The notes below the pieces were generated by a model. It did not search any database. It was given only the letters and a program-made list of their open reading frames with translations, and was not told the DNA's origin. 38,292 bases of DNA, taken from NCBI GenBank assembly GCA_903885195.1, contig CAISHQ010000093.1, positions 1-38,292 on the forward strand. Reading direction: 5' to 3'. Positions 8,470 through 16,662 of the stretch are shown here, piece after piece. This stretch comes from an uncultured Pseudomonadota bacterium. Its GTDB lineage: Bacteria > Pseudomonadota > Gammaproteobacteria > Steroidobacterales > Steroidobacteraceae. The position numbers and the translations under genes are program-made. Position 1 is the first letter of the stretch. Each line of letters opens with the position of its first letter.

Positions 8470-8976
8470 ATGGCACGTGTCGAAAGATCCCAGGCGACCG
8501 ACGAGTACCTCGAAAAACTGGTCGCAGTGAACCGCACCTCGAAGACCGTCAAGGGTGGCCGTCAGTTCGGCTTCACCGCACTGACGGTTGTCGGTGACGG
8601 CGCAGGGCGTGTGGGCTTCGGCTTTGGCAAGGCACGCGAAGTGCCGGTTGCCATTTCCAAGGCGATGGCCGCGGCGCGCAAGAACATGGTCAACGTGGCC
8701 TTGCGCAACGAGACTCTGCACTACTCGGTGAAGGGCACTCACGGCGCAACGCGCGTGCTGATGCAGCCGGCGTCCGACGGTACTGGCGTCATTGCCGGCG
8801 GCGGCATGCGTGCGGTGCTCGAATGCGCGGGCGTGCGTAACGTGCTTGCCAAGAGCTACGGCTCGCGCAACGCGATCAACGTGGTGCGCGCTACGGTCAA
8901 GGCCCTCGCTTCGGTGCGTTCGCCGGAAGAGATCGCTGCCAAGCGCGGCAAGTCCCTCGACGAGATCATGGGTTGA
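8470..8976 (+). CDS. rpsE: 30S ribosomal protein S5
   Basis: The 168-residue protein has the double-stranded-RNA-like fold signature [17 protein letters not shown] and the loop [12 protein letters not shown], then [15 protein letters not shown] and [13 protein letters not shown]5 lies at the mRNA entry and decoding region; ram and spectinomycin-resistance changes map to it in other bacteria. AGGACA lies at 8458-8463, upstream of the ATG. Confidence 0.97.
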   Translation: MARVERSQATDEYLEKLVAVNRTSKTVKGGRQFGFTALTVVGDGAGRVGFGFGKAREVPVAISKAMAAARKNMVNVALRNETLHYSVKGTHGATRVLMQPASDGTGVIAGGGMRAVLECAGVRNVLAKSYGSRNAINVVRATVKALASVRSPEEIAAKRGKSLDEIMG

Positions 8977-8981
8977 AGGTC

Positions 8982-9167
8982 ATGGCGGCCAAGCAACTGA
9001 AAGTCACACTGAAGAAGAGCGTCCACGGCCAGCTCGCGAACATCGCGCAGTCTGTTCGCGGACTCGGTCTGCGCAAGCGGCACCAGACGGTCACCGTGGC
9101 GGATACGCCTGAAAATCGCGGTTTGATCCGCACGGCGCGCCACCTGCTGTCGGTCGCCGAAGGCTAA
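8982..9167 (+). CDS. rpmD: 50S ribosomal protein L30
   Basis: Starting at the ATG at 8982 the product has 61 residues (59 in E. coli) and contains the ferredoxin-like pattern [23 protein letters not shown] and DTPENRGLI. An in-frame TTG at 8973 would overlap the rpsE stop and add three residues. The ATG is preferred on family length although its AAGG is only two bases upstream, so the true start is slightly uncertain. L30 is absent from some bacterial lineages but retained here. Confidence 0.93.
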   Translation: MAAKQLKVTLKKSVHGQLANIAQSVRGLGLRKRHQTVTVADTPENRGLIRTARHLLSVAEG

Positions 9168-9178
9168 GGAGAATTCTG

Positions 9179-9613
9179 ATGCTCATCAAAACCCTCAAAC
9201 CAGCTCCGGGTTCCAAGCGTCCGCGCCTGCGCGTCGGTCGCGGTGCGTCCGCGGGTCAGGGCAAGACCTGCGGCCGTGGCGTCAAAGGTCAGCGCGCTCG
9301 CAAGGGCGGTTACCACAAGGTTGGTTTCGAAGGCGGTCAGATGCCGCTGCAGCGCCGCATGCCGAAGGTCGGTTTCCGTTCGGCGATGAAGGCCACCCGC
9401 GCCGAGGTCCGCCTCGACGAGCTCGCCAAGGTTGCCGCCGAGATCGTCGATCTGGCCGCACTGAAGGCTGCCAATGTGGTGCCCGCGCACACCGAAGTCG
9501 CCAAAGTCGTTCTGTCCGGCAAGATCGAAAAGGCCGTCACGCTGAAGGGCGTGGGTGTCACCAAGGGCGCCCGCGCGGCCATCGAAGCCGCCGGCGGTCG
9601 CATCGAGGCCTGA
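9179..9613 (+). CDS. rplO: 50S ribosomal protein L15
   Basis: The product has 144 residues, the same as in E. coli. The basic, Gly-rich N-terminal extension that threads into 23S rRNA is clear ([20 protein letters not shown] followed by [14 protein letters not shown]). A strong AGGAGA (9168-9173) lies five bases before the ATG. L15 precedes secY, as in nearly all bacteria. Confidence 0.97.
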   Translation: MLIKTLKPAPGSKRPRLRVGRGASAGQGKTCGRGVKGQRARKGGYHKVGFEGGQMPLQRRMPKVGFRSAMKATRAEVRLDELAKVAAEIVDLAALKAANVVPAHTEVAKVVLSGKIEKAVTLKGVGVTKGARAAIEAAGGRIEA

Positions 9614-9641
9614 GCCTCGCCCAACGGACACCAGGAATATC

Positions 9642-10988
9642 GTGGCAACAGGCATCGGCAACCCGGCAGCAACTCTCGCGGACGCAACGCGTTTCGGCGA
9701 GGTGCGCTCGCGCCTGCTGTTCCTGTTCGGTGCGCTGATCGTCTACCGCATCGGCACCTTCATTCCGGTTCCTGGGATCGATCCCGCCGAGGTATCACGC
9801 TTTTTCGAAGAGAACGCCGGCACGCTGCTCGGCATCGCCAACATGTTCTCCGGCGGCGCGATGGAGCGCTTGTCGATTTTCGCCATGGGCGTGATGCCGT
9901 ACATTTCCGCCTCGATCATCGTGCAGATGGTCTCCATGGTGTATCCGCCGTGGGAGGAATACCGCAAGGAAGGCGAGTCGGGTCGCCGCAAGCTCACGCA
10001 GATCACGCGCTACTTCACCGTGGTGCTCGGCGCTTTCCAGTCGCTCGGTGCGGCGGTTGCGTTGCAGAACGGCGGCATGACGATCGCGACGGGTTGGTCG
10101 TTCCTGTTCATCGCCACTGTCACCATGACGACCGGCACGATGTTCTTGATGTGGCTCGGCGAGCAGGTTACCGAGCGCGGTATCGGCAACGGTATCTCGA
10201 TGATCATTCTCGCGGGCATCGTCGCGGGTCTGCCGGGTGCAGTCGGTCGTACCGTGGAGTCGGTGAACACCGGCGAGATGTCGGGGTTGTTCGCTCTTCT
10301 GCTGATCGTGCTGGTGCTCGGCGTCACCGCGATCTGTGTTTACGTCGAGCGCGCCCAGCGCCGCATCGCGGTGCACTACGCCAAGCGTCAAGTGGGCCGT
10401 CGCGTGATGGCCGGTCAAACCAGCCACCTGCCGTTCAAACTCAACATGTCGGGCGTGATCCCGCCGATCTTCGCCTCAAGCTTGCTGCTGCTGCCGGCGA
10501 CTGCTGCGCAGTTCTTCGGCACGGGTCAGGGCCCGGTGGCCGAAGCGCTGCAGACCGTGTCGGCCGCGCTCGGTTACGGTCAGCCGCTGCACCTCGTGAT
10601 CTACACCGTGCTCATCATCTTCTTCTGCTTCTTCTACACGGCGCTGGTCTTCAATGCGCGCGAGACCTCGGAGAACCTGAAGAAGTCCGGCGCCTTCATT
10701 CCAGGGATTCGCCCGGGCCAGCAGACCGGCGAGTACATCGACAAGGTGCTGACTCGCCTCACGCTTTGGGGTGCGATTTACGTCGCGGCCGTGTGTCTGG
10801 TGCCGGAATTGATGATCTCGCAGGGCGGAGTGCCGTTCGTATTCGGTGGTACTTCGCTGCTCATCGTCGTGGTCGTGGCCATGGATTTCATGGCGCAACT
10901 GCAGGCGCACTTGATGTCCCACCAGTATCCGGGTCTGTTGAAGCAGGCCAATCTGATGGGCTATGGACGCGGCGGCGCGCCGCAGTGA
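9642..10988 (+). CDS. secY: Protein translocase subunit SecY
   Basis: The GTG at 9642 gives 448 residues (443 in E. coli). AGGAA (9633-9637) is the ribosome binding site. The protein has the ten hydrophobic segments of SecY, the [10 protein letters not shown] motif, the basic cytoplasmic loop YAKRQVGRR, the SAS-like PYISASI region, and a C-terminus ending near MGYGRGG. With SecE and SecG it forms the inner-membrane channel fed by SecA or by SRP/FtsY. The frame is open upstream inside rplO, but that region has no SecY similarity. Confidence 0.97.
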   Translation: MATGIGNPAATLADATRFGEVRSRLLFLFGALIVYRIGTFIPVPGIDPAEVSRFFEENAGTLLGIANMFSGGAMERLSIFAMGVMPYISASIIVQMVSMVYPPWEEYRKEGESGRRKLTQITRYFTVVLGAFQSLGAAVALQNGGMTIATGWSFLFIATVTMTTGTMFLMWLGEQVTERGIGNGISMIILAGIVAGLPGAVGRTVESVNTGEMSGLFALLLIVLVLGVTAICVYVERAQRRIAVHYAKRQVGRRVMAGQTSHLPFKLNMSGVIPPIFASSLLLLPATAAQFFGTGQGPVAEALQTVSAALGYGQPLHLVIYTVLIIFFCFFYTALVFNARETSENLKKSGAFIPGIRPGQQTGEYIDKVLTRLTLWGAIYVAAVCLVPELMISQGGVPFVFGGTSLLIVVVVAMDFMAQLQAHLMSHQYPGLLKQANLMGYGRGGAPQ

Positions 10989-11004
10989 TCAAAGGGTATC
11001 TGAC

Positions 11005-11118
11005 ATGAAAGTTCGTCCGTCGGTTAAGAAGATTTGCAAGGATTGCAAGATCGTGCGGCGCCGTGGCGTCGTCTACGTGATTTGCAAAGATCCGCGGCAC
11101 AAGCAGCGGCAGGGTTGA
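11005..11118 (+). CDS. rpmJ: 50S ribosomal protein L36 (zinc-binding form)
   Basis: A 37-residue gene lies 16 bases after secY. It starts [15 protein letters not shown] and ends HKQRQG. Cys11, Cys14, Cys27 and His32 form the complete zinc ribbon, so this is the C+ form, normally replaced by a C- paralogue elsewhere in some genomes under zinc shortage. AAAGGG (10991-10996) serves as the ribosome binding site. This is the usual last gene of the spc operon. Confidence 0.96.
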   Translation: MKVRPSVKKICKDCKIVRRRGVVYVICKDPRHKQRQG

Positions 11119-11142
11119 GAGTCAAGGGCATTTAAGTAGAAT
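11115..11142 (+). promoter_or_regulatory. Candidate alpha-operon promoter before rpsM
   Basis: TTGAGA (11115-11120, 5 of 6 consensus) overlaps the rpmJ stop codon, and TAGAAT (11137-11142, 5 of 6) follows after 16 bases. A GC-rich stretch GCCGCGG comes next, giving a leader of only about 27 bases before the rpsM ATG. A perfect 6-bp inverted repeat (11143-11148 with 11155-11160) spans the expected start site. This would allow extra transcription of rpsM-rpsK-rpsD-rpoA-rplQ, which otherwise depend on upstream read-through. Confidence 0.45.
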
Positions 11143-11175
11143 GCCGCGGTTTTACGCGGCTTCGGGGCAGAAAAC

Positions 11176-11556
11176 ATGGCACGTATCGCCGGCATAAACA
11201 TCCCGATGAACAAGCATGTGGTCATCGGTCTGACACACATCTACGGTGTGGGACGCACTCGTGCGCGCACCGTCTGCGAAGCCGCAGGCGTCGATCCCAC
11301 CACGAAGGTGAAGGACCTGACCGAGGCTGAGGTCAACGCGCTGCGTACGCAGGTTTCGCGCGGCCTGGTCGAGGGCGACCTGCGTCGTGACGTCTCGATG
11401 AACATCAAGCGATTGATGGATCTCGGCACGTATCGCGGCATGCGGCATCGCAAGGGCCTGCCGGTTCGTGGTCAGCGCACGCGCACCAACGCGCGCACGC
11501 GCAAGGGGCCGCGCAAGCAGGCCGTCAAACTCAACGCGCCCCCGGGCAAGGCATAA
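11176..11556 (+). CDS. rpsM: 30S ribosomal protein S13
   Basis: The product has 126 residues (118 in E. coli) and begins [20 protein letters not shown], with the helix-two-turn-helix region IYGVGRTRA and the C-terminal [16 protein letters not shown] that reaches tRNA in the P and A sites. The extra residues form a short Lys/Pro-rich C-terminus. The gene starts 57 bases after rpmJ, in a gap with a candidate promoter. Confidence 0.97.
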   Translation: MARIAGINIPMNKHVVIGLTHIYGVGRTRARTVCEAAGVDPTTKVKDLTEAEVNALRTQVSRGLVEGDLRRDVSMNIKRLMDLGTYRGMRHRKGLPVRGQRTRTNARTRKGPRKQAVKLNAPPGKA

Positions 11557-11577
11557 AGGGTCAGCAGGCAAAAGCAC

Positions 11578-11991
11578 ATGGCAGAACAGAAATCGCAATC
11601 GGGCGCCGGTGGTGGCGCAAAGAAGCCGAAGAAGGCCCGCAAGAACGTGCTCGATGGCATCGCACACGTCCACGCATCCTTCAACAACACGATCATCACG
11701 ATCACCGACCGTCAGGGCAACACGCTGTCGTGGGCGACGTCGGGTGGTTGCGGCTTCCGCGGCTCGCGCAAGTCGACGCCCTTTGCTGCGCAGGTCGCCG
11801 CCGAGAAGGCCGGCAATGCAGCGCAGGAGCACGGTCTGCGCAACGTCGAGGTTCGAGTGGCGGGCCCGGGTCCGGGTCGCGAGTCGGCGGTTCGTGCTCT
11901 GAACAACTGCGGCTTGAAGATCACCAGCATTTCGGACGTGACACCGATTCCGCACAACGGCTGTCGTCCGCCCAAGAAGCGTCGCGTCTAA
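11578..11991 (+). CDS. rpsK: 30S ribosomal protein S11
   Basis: The 137-residue protein has the conserved core [36 protein letters not shown] and [17 protein letters not shown]. The asparagine-glycine near the C-terminus is the isoaspartate site reported for E. coli S11. The N-terminus has an additional Gly/Ala/Lys-rich segment relative to E. coli (129 residues). S11 lies in the 30S platform near the E site. The gap from rpsM is 21 bases. Confidence 0.97.
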   Translation: MAEQKSQSGAGGGAKKPKKARKNVLDGIAHVHASFNNTIITITDRQGNTLSWATSGGCGFRGSRKSTPFAAQVAAEKAGNAAQEHGLRNVEVRVAGPGPGRESAVRALNNCGLKITSISDVTPIPHNGCRPPKKRRV

Positions 11992-12015
11992 CGCCGCGTC
12001 GCAAGAGGATTCATC

Positions 12016-12639
12016 ATGGCCCGTTATATTGGTCCCAAGTGCAAGCTCGCTCGCCGCGAGGGCACTGATCTGTTCCTGAAGAGTGGCGTCAAGCCGCTCG
12101 AGTCGAAGTGCAAGTTCCAGGTGCCCCCGGGTGGCGTCAAGAGCGAGCGCAAGACCCGCTTGTCGGAGTACGGCAGTCAGCTGCGCGAGAAGCAGAAGCT
12201 GCGGCGTATGTACGGCGTACTCGAGCGTCAGTTCGCCAACTACTACACCGAGGCGGCGCGCCGTTCGGGTGCCACGGGCGAGAACCTGCTGAAGCTGCTC
12301 GAGTGCCGGCTCGACAACGTCGTGTACCGCATGGGTTTTGCGGCCACTCGTTCCGAGGCCCGCCAGCTCGTCAGCCACAAGGGTGTCGAGGTGAATGGCG
12401 AAGTCGTCACCATCGCGTCCTACCAGCTGCGCCCGGGCGATGTCGTGCAGATCCGCGAAAAGGCTCGCAAGCAACTGCGTATCCAGAACGCGATGCAGAT
12501 CGCTTCGCAGGTTGGCTTGCCCGAGTGGGTCGAAGTGAACGACAAGGAAATGAAGGGCGTCTTCAAGCAGGTGCCGGCGCGGGATGACATCCTGCCCGAC
12601 ATCAACGAAAACCTGGTCGTCGAGTTGTACTCGAAGTAA
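12016..12639 (+). CDS. rpsD: 30S ribosomal protein S4
   Basis: The 207-residue protein starts [19 protein letters not shown] and contains the S4 RNA-binding domain ([20 protein letters not shown] followed by [10 protein letters not shown]). S4 initiates 30S assembly, contributes to the mRNA helicase site and, in E. coli, represses the alpha operon by binding a pseudoknot upstream of rpsM. AGAGGA (12004-12009) lies upstream of the ATG. Confidence 0.97.
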   Translation: MARYIGPKCKLARREGTDLFLKSGVKPLESKCKFQVPPGGVKSERKTRLSEYGSQLREKQKLRRMYGVLERQFANYYTEAARRSGATGENLLKLLECRLDNVVYRMGFAATRSEARQLVSHKGVEVNGEVVTIASYQLRPGDVVQIREKARKQLRIQNAMQIASQVGLPEWVEVNDKEMKGVFKQVPARDDILPDINENLVVELYSK

Positions 12640-12667
12640 TGCTCGGCAACCGAGAGAGGATTTGAAC

Positions 12668-13672
12668 ATGCAAGGATCCGTTACCGAATTCCTCAAGCCC
12701 CGCGTCGTGAAGGTCAGCCCGCTCGCGCCGCGCCAGGCCCGCGTGGTCATCGAGCCGTTCGAGCGAGGCTTTGGCCACACGCTCGGCAATGCGTTGCGTC
12801 GCGTTCTGCTCTCCTCCATGCCGGGTGCCGCGATCACCGAAGCGGAGATCGAGGGCGTACTGCACGAGTACACGAGCATCGAGGGCGTGCAGGAAGACGT
12901 CGTCGACATCCTGCTCAATCTCAAGCAGGTCGCGATTCGCATGCACACGCGCGATTCGGCCGAGCTGCGCCTGTCGAAGAAGGGTCCTGGCCCGGTCACC
13001 GCGGGTGACATCCAGACCGATCACGATGTCGAGGTGGTCAATCCTGAGTTGATCATCGCCAACCTCACCAAGGCGGGCGAACTCAACATGGTGCTGCGCG
13101 TCGAGCGCGGTCGCGGCTATCGCCCGGCCTCGCAGCGTCTCGCCTTCGAGGAAGTGAGCCGACCGATTGGTCGCCTGCAGCTCGATGCCTCGTTCAGCCC
13201 GATCCGTCGCGTCACCTACTCGGTGGATGCGGCGCGCGTCGAGCAGCGCACGGACCTCGATAAGCTGATTCTCGATATCGAGACCAACGGCACCATCGAC
13301 GCGGAAGAAGCGATTCGTCGTGCGGGCAGCATCCTCAAGGACCAGCTGTCGGTGTTCGTCGATCTGCAGGGCGAAGAGGAGGCCGGCGGCAAGTCCGAGG
13401 CGGCCCAGTTCGACCCGATCCTGTTGCGACCGGTCGACGAGCTCGAGCTCACGGTGCGCAGCGCCAATTGCCTCAAGGCGGAGAACATCCACTACATCGG
13501 CGATCTCGTCCAGCGGACCGAAGTCGAGCTGCTGCGTACGCCGAACCTGGGCAAGAAGTCGCTCACCGAGATCAAGGAAGTGCTGCAGAGCCACGGCTTG
13601 ATGCTCGGCATGCGTCTCGATGGTTGGCCGCCGGCCGGACTGCGCCACGACGAAGATCGCGGCCTGATGTGA
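12668..13672 (+). CDS. rpoA: RNA polymerase alpha subunit
   Basis: From the ATG at 12668 the product is 334 residues (329 in E. coli). The N-terminal assembly domain has [21 protein letters not shown] and the VERGRGY segment; after a linker of about residues 235-252 the C-terminal domain shows [17 protein letters not shown] and [13 protein letters not shown], the residues that bind UP elements and activators (R265 region). AGAGAGGA (12653-12660) is the ribosome binding site. The frame is open further upstream inside rpsD, but without similarity to the family. Confidence 0.98.
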   Translation: MQGSVTEFLKPRVVKVSPLAPRQARVVIEPFERGFGHTLGNALRRVLLSSMPGAAITEAEIEGVLHEYTSIEGVQEDVVDILLNLKQVAIRMHTRDSAELRLSKKGPGPVTAGDIQTDHDVEVVNPELIIANLTKAGELNMVLRVERGRGYRPASQRLAFEEVSRPIGRLQLDASFSPIRRVTYSVDAARVEQRTDLDKLILDIETNGTIDAEEAIRRAGSILKDQLSVFVDLQGEEEAGGKSEAAQFDPILLRPVDELELTVRSANCLKAENIHYIGDLVQRTEVELLRTPNLGKKSLTEIKEVLQSHGLMLGMRLDGWPPAGLRHDEDRGLM

Positions 13673-13726
13673 TCCTGTGACCCGCGCTGCTCACGCAACG
13701 CAGGTCAGACTGAATAGAGGTTAGTT

Positions 13727-14185
13727 ATGCGTCATCGACTTACAGGGCGGCAACTGTCGCGCAATGCACCGCACCGACACGCACTCATGCGCAACATGAG
13801 CGTGGCACTGCTGCGTCACGAGACCATCCGCACCACCCTGCCGAAGGCCAAGGAACTGCGTCGCGTCGTCGAGCCTCTGATCACGCTCGCCAAGACCGAC
13901 AGCGAAGCGCGTCGTCGTCTGGCATTCGCTCGCTTGCGCGATGCGGAGGTCGTGACCAAGTTGTTCGCCGATCTCGGGCCGCGATTCAAGGCGCGTGCCG
14001 GTGGTTACACCCGCATCCTGCGCATGATGCCGCGTGCGGGTGACTCCGCGCCGATGGCGTTGATGCAGCTCGTCGACAAGGCGGCTGCTCCGGCCGTGGA
14101 AGAAGCGGCTCCAGCGAAGGCCAAGAAGAAGGCTAAGGCGAAGGCTGCTGCCAAGCCGCGTGCCCGCAAGGCCGCTGCAGCCTGA
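13727..14185 (+). CDS. rplQ: 50S ribosomal protein L17, with basic C-terminal tail
   Basis: The protein starts [20 protein letters not shown] and contains [23 protein letters not shown], the L17 signature. It is 152 residues compared with 127 in E. coli; the excess is a C-terminal tail of about 35 residues composed of Ala, Lys, Pro and Glu. L17 lies near the tunnel exit. AGAGG (13715-13719) precedes the ATG. The gene is the last of the ribosomal cluster and is followed by an intrinsic terminator. Confidence 0.96.
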   Translation: MRHRLTGRQLSRNAPHRHALMRNMSVALLRHETIRTTLPKAKELRRVVEPLITLAKTDSEARRRLAFARLRDAEVVTKLFADLGPRFKARAGGYTRILRMMPRAGDSAPMALMQLVDKAAAPAVEEAAPAKAKKKAKAKAAAKPRARKAAAA

Positions 14186-14264
14186 GGTAATCCTCACCAC
14201 GCCCGAGGTCATCCTCACGAAAAAGCCGGGTAGGCGGTTTCGAGTGGCGTGCGGCCAGTGACAT

Positions 14265-14305
14265 AAGGCCGATGTCTTCCAACGAAGGCATCGGCCTTTT
14301 CTTTT
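14265..14305 (+). terminator. Rho-independent terminator ending the ribosomal cluster
   Basis: AAGGCCGATG (14265-14274) pairs perfectly with CATCGGCCTT (14289-14298), and the helix continues inward through a T-G wobble and CTTC/GAAG to a four-base CAAC loop. The tract TTTTCTTTT (14297-14305) follows at once. It lies 80 bases after the rplQ stop and 60 before mscL. Confidence 0.9.
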
Positions 14306-14331
14306 GCCGCGCGCGTATCGCGCGGTAACAT
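14304..14331 (+). promoter_or_regulatory. Weak candidate promoter for mscL
   Basis: TAACAT (14326-14331) is followed by the discriminator GCGCGCCCC, the same ATGCGCGCCC context found at the rplC promoter. The best upstream element is TTGCCG (14304-14309) with a 16-base spacer, matching only TTG of the -35 consensus. A perfect 7-bp inverted repeat (14307-14313 with 14319-14325) fills the spacer. mscL needs its own start because it follows a strong terminator. Confidence 0.35.
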
Positions 14332-14365
14332 GCGCGCCCCAGGGCGTCATCACAAGGGGGGGGGC

Positions 14366-14770
14366 ATGAGCCTGATCCAGGAATTCAAGCAGTTTGCGGT
14401 GCGCGGCAACGTGATCGATCTGGCCGTTGGCGTGGTCGTCGGCGCCGCCTTCGGCAAGATCGTCTCTTCGCTGGTCGGCGATATCGTCATGCCGGTGCTG
14501 GGCAAGATCGTCGGTGGCGTGTCCTTCGAAGACATGGGTACATCTCTCGGCATGGGCCCGGACGGTACCGAGATCGTCTTGAAGTGGGGCGCGTTCGTGC
14601 AAACCATTTTCGATTTCACGTTGATTGCGGCAGCGTTGTTCATGGCGATCAAGGCCATCAACCGTTTGAAGGCGGCCCCGGCACCGGCACCGGCTGAACC
14701 CGCTGCTCCGCCTGCACCGCCGCGCAACGAAGTACTGCTCGAAGAAATCCGCGATTTGCTGAAGAAGTAA
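14366..14770 (+). CDS. mscL: Large-conductance mechanosensitive channel MscL
   Basis: The ATG at 14366 follows an AAGG plus G-run ribosome binding site and gives 134 residues (136 in E. coli). The N-terminal amphipathic helix SLIQEFKQFAVRGNVIDLAVG leads into the first membrane helix with its Gly/Ala-rich gate (VVVGAAFGKIVSSLV); a periplasmic loop and a second helix (FDFTLIAAALFMAI) follow. An Ala/Pro-rich linker (about residues 100-118) replaces the usual short linker before the C-terminal helix EEIRDLLKK. MscL homopentamers release solutes at extreme membrane tension during hypo-osmotic shock. Upstream codons in frame (to 14330) lack family support. Confidence 0.96.
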   Translation: MSLIQEFKQFAVRGNVIDLAVGVVVGAAFGKIVSSLVGDIVMPVLGKIVGGVSFEDMGTSLGMGPDGTEIVLKWGAFVQTIFDFTLIAAALFMAIKAINRLKAAPAPAPAEPAAPPAPPRNEVLLEEIRDLLKK

Positions 14771-14783
14771 GCACCTTGGGCAA

Positions 14784-14813
14784 CCGGGCCGGGCGCGCTC
14801 GCGCCGGGCCCGG
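14784..14813. terminator. GC-only hairpin between convergent mscL and pepQ
   Basis: Bases 14784-14796 pair with 14801-14813 (12 G-C pairs, one G-G mismatch) around a GCTC loop. It lies between the stop codons of two convergent genes, where a bidirectional terminator is expected, but there is no T tract on either side, so it may act only as a pausing or 3'-end stabilising element. Confidence 0.4.
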
Positions 14814-14837
14814 GCACCGGTGCTCGGCCGTGACGCG

Positions 14838-16166
14838 TTACGTTGAGGCGAAAGCCCGGCGTGTCAGGTTGTCGTGACCGTCCGCCGTGATCGCCAGGTT
14901 ATCTTCGATGCGTATCCCGCCGAACTTGCGCAATCGATCAACCCGCGACCAATCGATGCGGGCCGCGTGGGGTCCCTGACGCTGCGGCCCGAGCAGGGCA
15001 TCGATGAAATAAAAGCCAGGCTCCATCGTGACCACGAACCCCGGTTCGAGTCGACGCGTCAGGCGCAGCGCGGGATCGAGCGGCGGCTTGGGCAAGGTGC
15101 CCCCCTCGGCATCGGCGACCAGGCCACCGACGTCGTGTACCTGCAACCCCAGCATGTGGCCGATGCCGTGCGGGAAGAACAATCGGGCAACCCCCGACTC
15201 GATGGCTTCTTCGACGCCGCAGCGGATCACCCCGCATTCGCACAGCAGGCTCGCGATGCGCTGCACGGCGGCGAGGTGGATCTCTCGCCAGTCCGTGCCC
15301 GGCTTAGCGAGATCGCAGAGGCCGAGTTGCAGTCGGTCCATGGCAGCCACGAGGGCCGCGAATTCCGCGTCCTCGTAGGCAGTCGTCCGGGTGATATCGC
15401 TACCGTAGCCGCGATGACTCGCGCCTGCATCAAGTAGCAGCGAGTGGGGTTGCGCGGGGCGGTCGCGCCGCAGGATCTGGTAATGCAGCACCGAGCCCGC
15501 CTCATTGAGCGCGACGATGCTGTTGTACGGCAACTCATGCTCGCGCTGGCCGCAGGCAGCCGCAAAGGCCTGATGAATGTCGTATTCGCTGCCGCCGGCG
15601 CGGAAGCAGGCCTCCGCAGCTCGATGGCCGCGTGCTCCGATGCGGTTGGCTTCGGCAAGACAGGCGATCTCGTACGGCGTCTTGCAGCCCCGGGCGTAAT
15701 CGAGTCGGCGCAGGACGTCGGGAGGGTTGATGCTGGCGAGTCCCCAGCCGAGCAGCTCCGGCAACGGATCGCCGATCCAGGCGGTCCGGGCCAGGTCGGC
15801 CGGTAGGGCGGAGCGGGCCTCGGCCCGGGAATGCACCTCGATGATCTCGAACTCGCTGGTCCAGCCTCCCTCCGGTAGCCGGTTCGGCAGGTACCAGAAG
15901 TCCGTCGCGACGTGGAAAATCAGCGTTGGCCGACGCCCGGGCTGGAAAAGAACCATGGATCCCGGCGCATCGAGCAGCGGGGCCCACCACTTGAAAGGCG
16001 GGTGCGCCTTGAACGGGTAGTGCTGATCGTCCCGGAACAGATCCAGCGGCTCCCCCGCATGCAGGATCAGTGCCTCGAAGCCGCACTTCTCCAGCGCTGC
16101 CGCGCTGCGCCGCGCGACTTCGGCAAGGTGGGCGGAAAACAGGCTACCGGGGGTGGATTGCGGCAT
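14838..16166 (-). CDS. pepQ: Xaa-Pro dipeptidase (prolidase), M24 family
   Basis: The 442-residue product matches the size of E. coli PepQ (443). The C-terminal pita-bread domain has the five M24 metal ligands: Asp246 and Asp257 (DAG...SDITRT), His337 (second His of HGIGH), Glu382 (TMEPG) and Glu421 (RIEDN). The N-terminal domain has HPPFKWW, which is typical of the PepQ branch. The enzyme hydrolyses Xaa-Pro dipeptides in the cytoplasm; the branch is also known for organophosphate triesterase side activity. GGAG (16172-16175 on the opposite strand) lies upstream of the ATG. It is divergent from the small lipoprotein gene and convergent with mscL. Confidence 0.93.
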   Translation of the reverse strand: MPQSTPGSLFSAHLAEVARRSAAALEKCGFEALILHAGEPLDLFRDDQHYPFKAHPPFKWWAPLLDAPGSMVLFQPGRRPTLIFHVATDFWYLPNRLPEGGWTSEFEIIEVHSRAEARSALPADLARTAWIGDPLPELLGWGLASINPPDVLRRLDYARGCKTPYEIACLAEANRIGARGHRAAEACFRAGGSEYDIHQAFAAACGQREHELPYNSIVALNEAGSVLHYQILRRDRPAQPHSLLLDAGASHRGYGSDITRTTAYEDAEFAALVAAMDRLQLGLCDLAKPGTDWREIHLAAVQRIASLLCECGVIRCGVEEAIESGVARLFFPHGIGHMLGLQVHDVGGLVADAEGGTLPKPPLDPALRLTRRLEPGFVVTMEPGFYFIDALLGPQRQGPHAARIDWSRVDRLRKFGGIRIEDNLAITADGHDNLTRRAFAST

Positions 16167-16191
16167 GGGAGCTCCTCGGGGCGAAGAATGA

Positions 16192-16197
16192 ATTCTA
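16192..16197 (-). promoter_or_regulatory. -10-like element for pepQ
   Basis: On the minus strand TAGAAT occupies 16197 to 16192, 25 bases before the pepQ ATG. No convincing -35 hexamer is present at 16-18 bases spacing. It lies back to back with the better promoter of the lipoprotein gene, sharing a 150-base divergent region. Confidence 0.3.
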
Positions 16198-16210
16198 GGC
16201 CGAATGGTCG

Positions 16211-16239
16211 TTCACAAGCACGAAAAAACCCTATAGAAT
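16211..16239 (+). promoter_or_regulatory. Sigma70-type promoter for the Ala/Pro-rich lipoprotein
   Basis: TTCACA (16211-16216, 5 of 6) and TAGAAT (16234-16239, 5 of 6) are separated by 17 bases, and a GC-rich discriminator (TCGCGCGCGG) follows. A start near 16246 would give a leader of about 73 bases opening with a 5-bp hairpin (16248-16252 with 16256-16260). Together with the downstream terminator this defines a monocistronic unit. Confidence 0.6.
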
Positions 16240-16318
16240 TCGCGCGCGGCGAAAGTCGCCAGACAAACTAGCTAGGTTGTTTGATTCATTCTTGTCTCTA
16301 CTTTTTGGGGAAAACTAA

Positions 16319-16558
16319 ATGAAGACGAAGCTCGCTCTTAGCGCCGTTCTCGCGGCGCTCGCCCTGACCGCCTGCGGTGGCAAGCCTGCTGAGGCTCCGG
16401 CCGAGGCTGCTCCGGCTGCTGAGGCTCCTGCCGCTGAGGCTCCTGCTGCTGACGCTGCTCCGGCTGACGCCGCTGCCGCCGACGCCGCTGCTCCGGCTGC
16501 TGACGCTGCCGCTGCTCCGGCTGATGCCGCTGCCGCTCCGGCCGAGGCCGCGAAGTAA
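16319..16558 (+). CDS. Small Ala/Pro-rich acidic lipoprotein
   Basis: The 79-residue protein has a Lys-positive N-region, a hydrophobic core and the lipobox LTAC with Cys19, so it should be processed by signal peptidase II. The mature 61 residues are almost only Ala, Pro, Glu and Asp in irregular short repeats, with Lys only at position 22 and as the final residue. Its size and terminal Lys recall Lpp/OprI (78-83 residues), whose last Lys is linked to peptidoglycan, but it lacks heptads and the prolines argue against a coiled coil. GGGGA (16307-16311) is the likely ribosome binding site. Own promoter and terminator suggest strong solitary expression. I do not recognise a named family; function unknown. 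Confidence 0.8.
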   Translation: MKTKLALSAVLAALALTACGGKPAEAPAEAAPAAEAPAAEAPAADAAPADAAAADAAAPAADAAAAPADAAAAPAEAAK

Positions 16559-16582
16559 TTTCCTAACGGAAATTGCAACGCG

Positions 16583-16598
16583 GGAGCCGCAAGGCTCC
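16583..16598 (+). other. GNRA-capped hairpin in the lipoprotein mRNA 3' end
   Basis: GGAGCC (16583-16588) and GGCTCC (16593-16598) form a perfect 6-bp stem with the tetraloop GCAA, a GNRA loop. It lies between the stop codon and the terminator hairpin, making a double-hairpin 3' end that could protect the message from exonucleases. Confidence 0.55.
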
Positions 16599-16604
16599 TA
16601 AACG

Positions 16605-16647
16605 AACCCGGGACAGTGGTCAGCCACTTCCCGGGTTTGTTTTTTTT
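16605..16647 (+). terminator. Rho-independent terminator of the lipoprotein gene
   Basis: AACCCGGG (16605-16612) pairs with CCCGGGTT (16630-16637); inside, AGTGG (16615-16619) pairs with CCACT (16624-16628) around TCAG, with a small internal loop. TTTGTTTTTTTT follows. This is one of the two strongest terminators in the window and lies only 15 bases before the next start codon. Confidence 0.92.
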
Positions 16648-16662
16648 GGGATCCTCATCGTC

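Noticed and set aside
11119-11175. S4-binding pseudoknot in the rpsM leader
   Set aside because: Only a single 6-bp inverted repeat is visible and it overlaps the predicted start site; nothing matches the E. coli alpha-operon pseudoknot.
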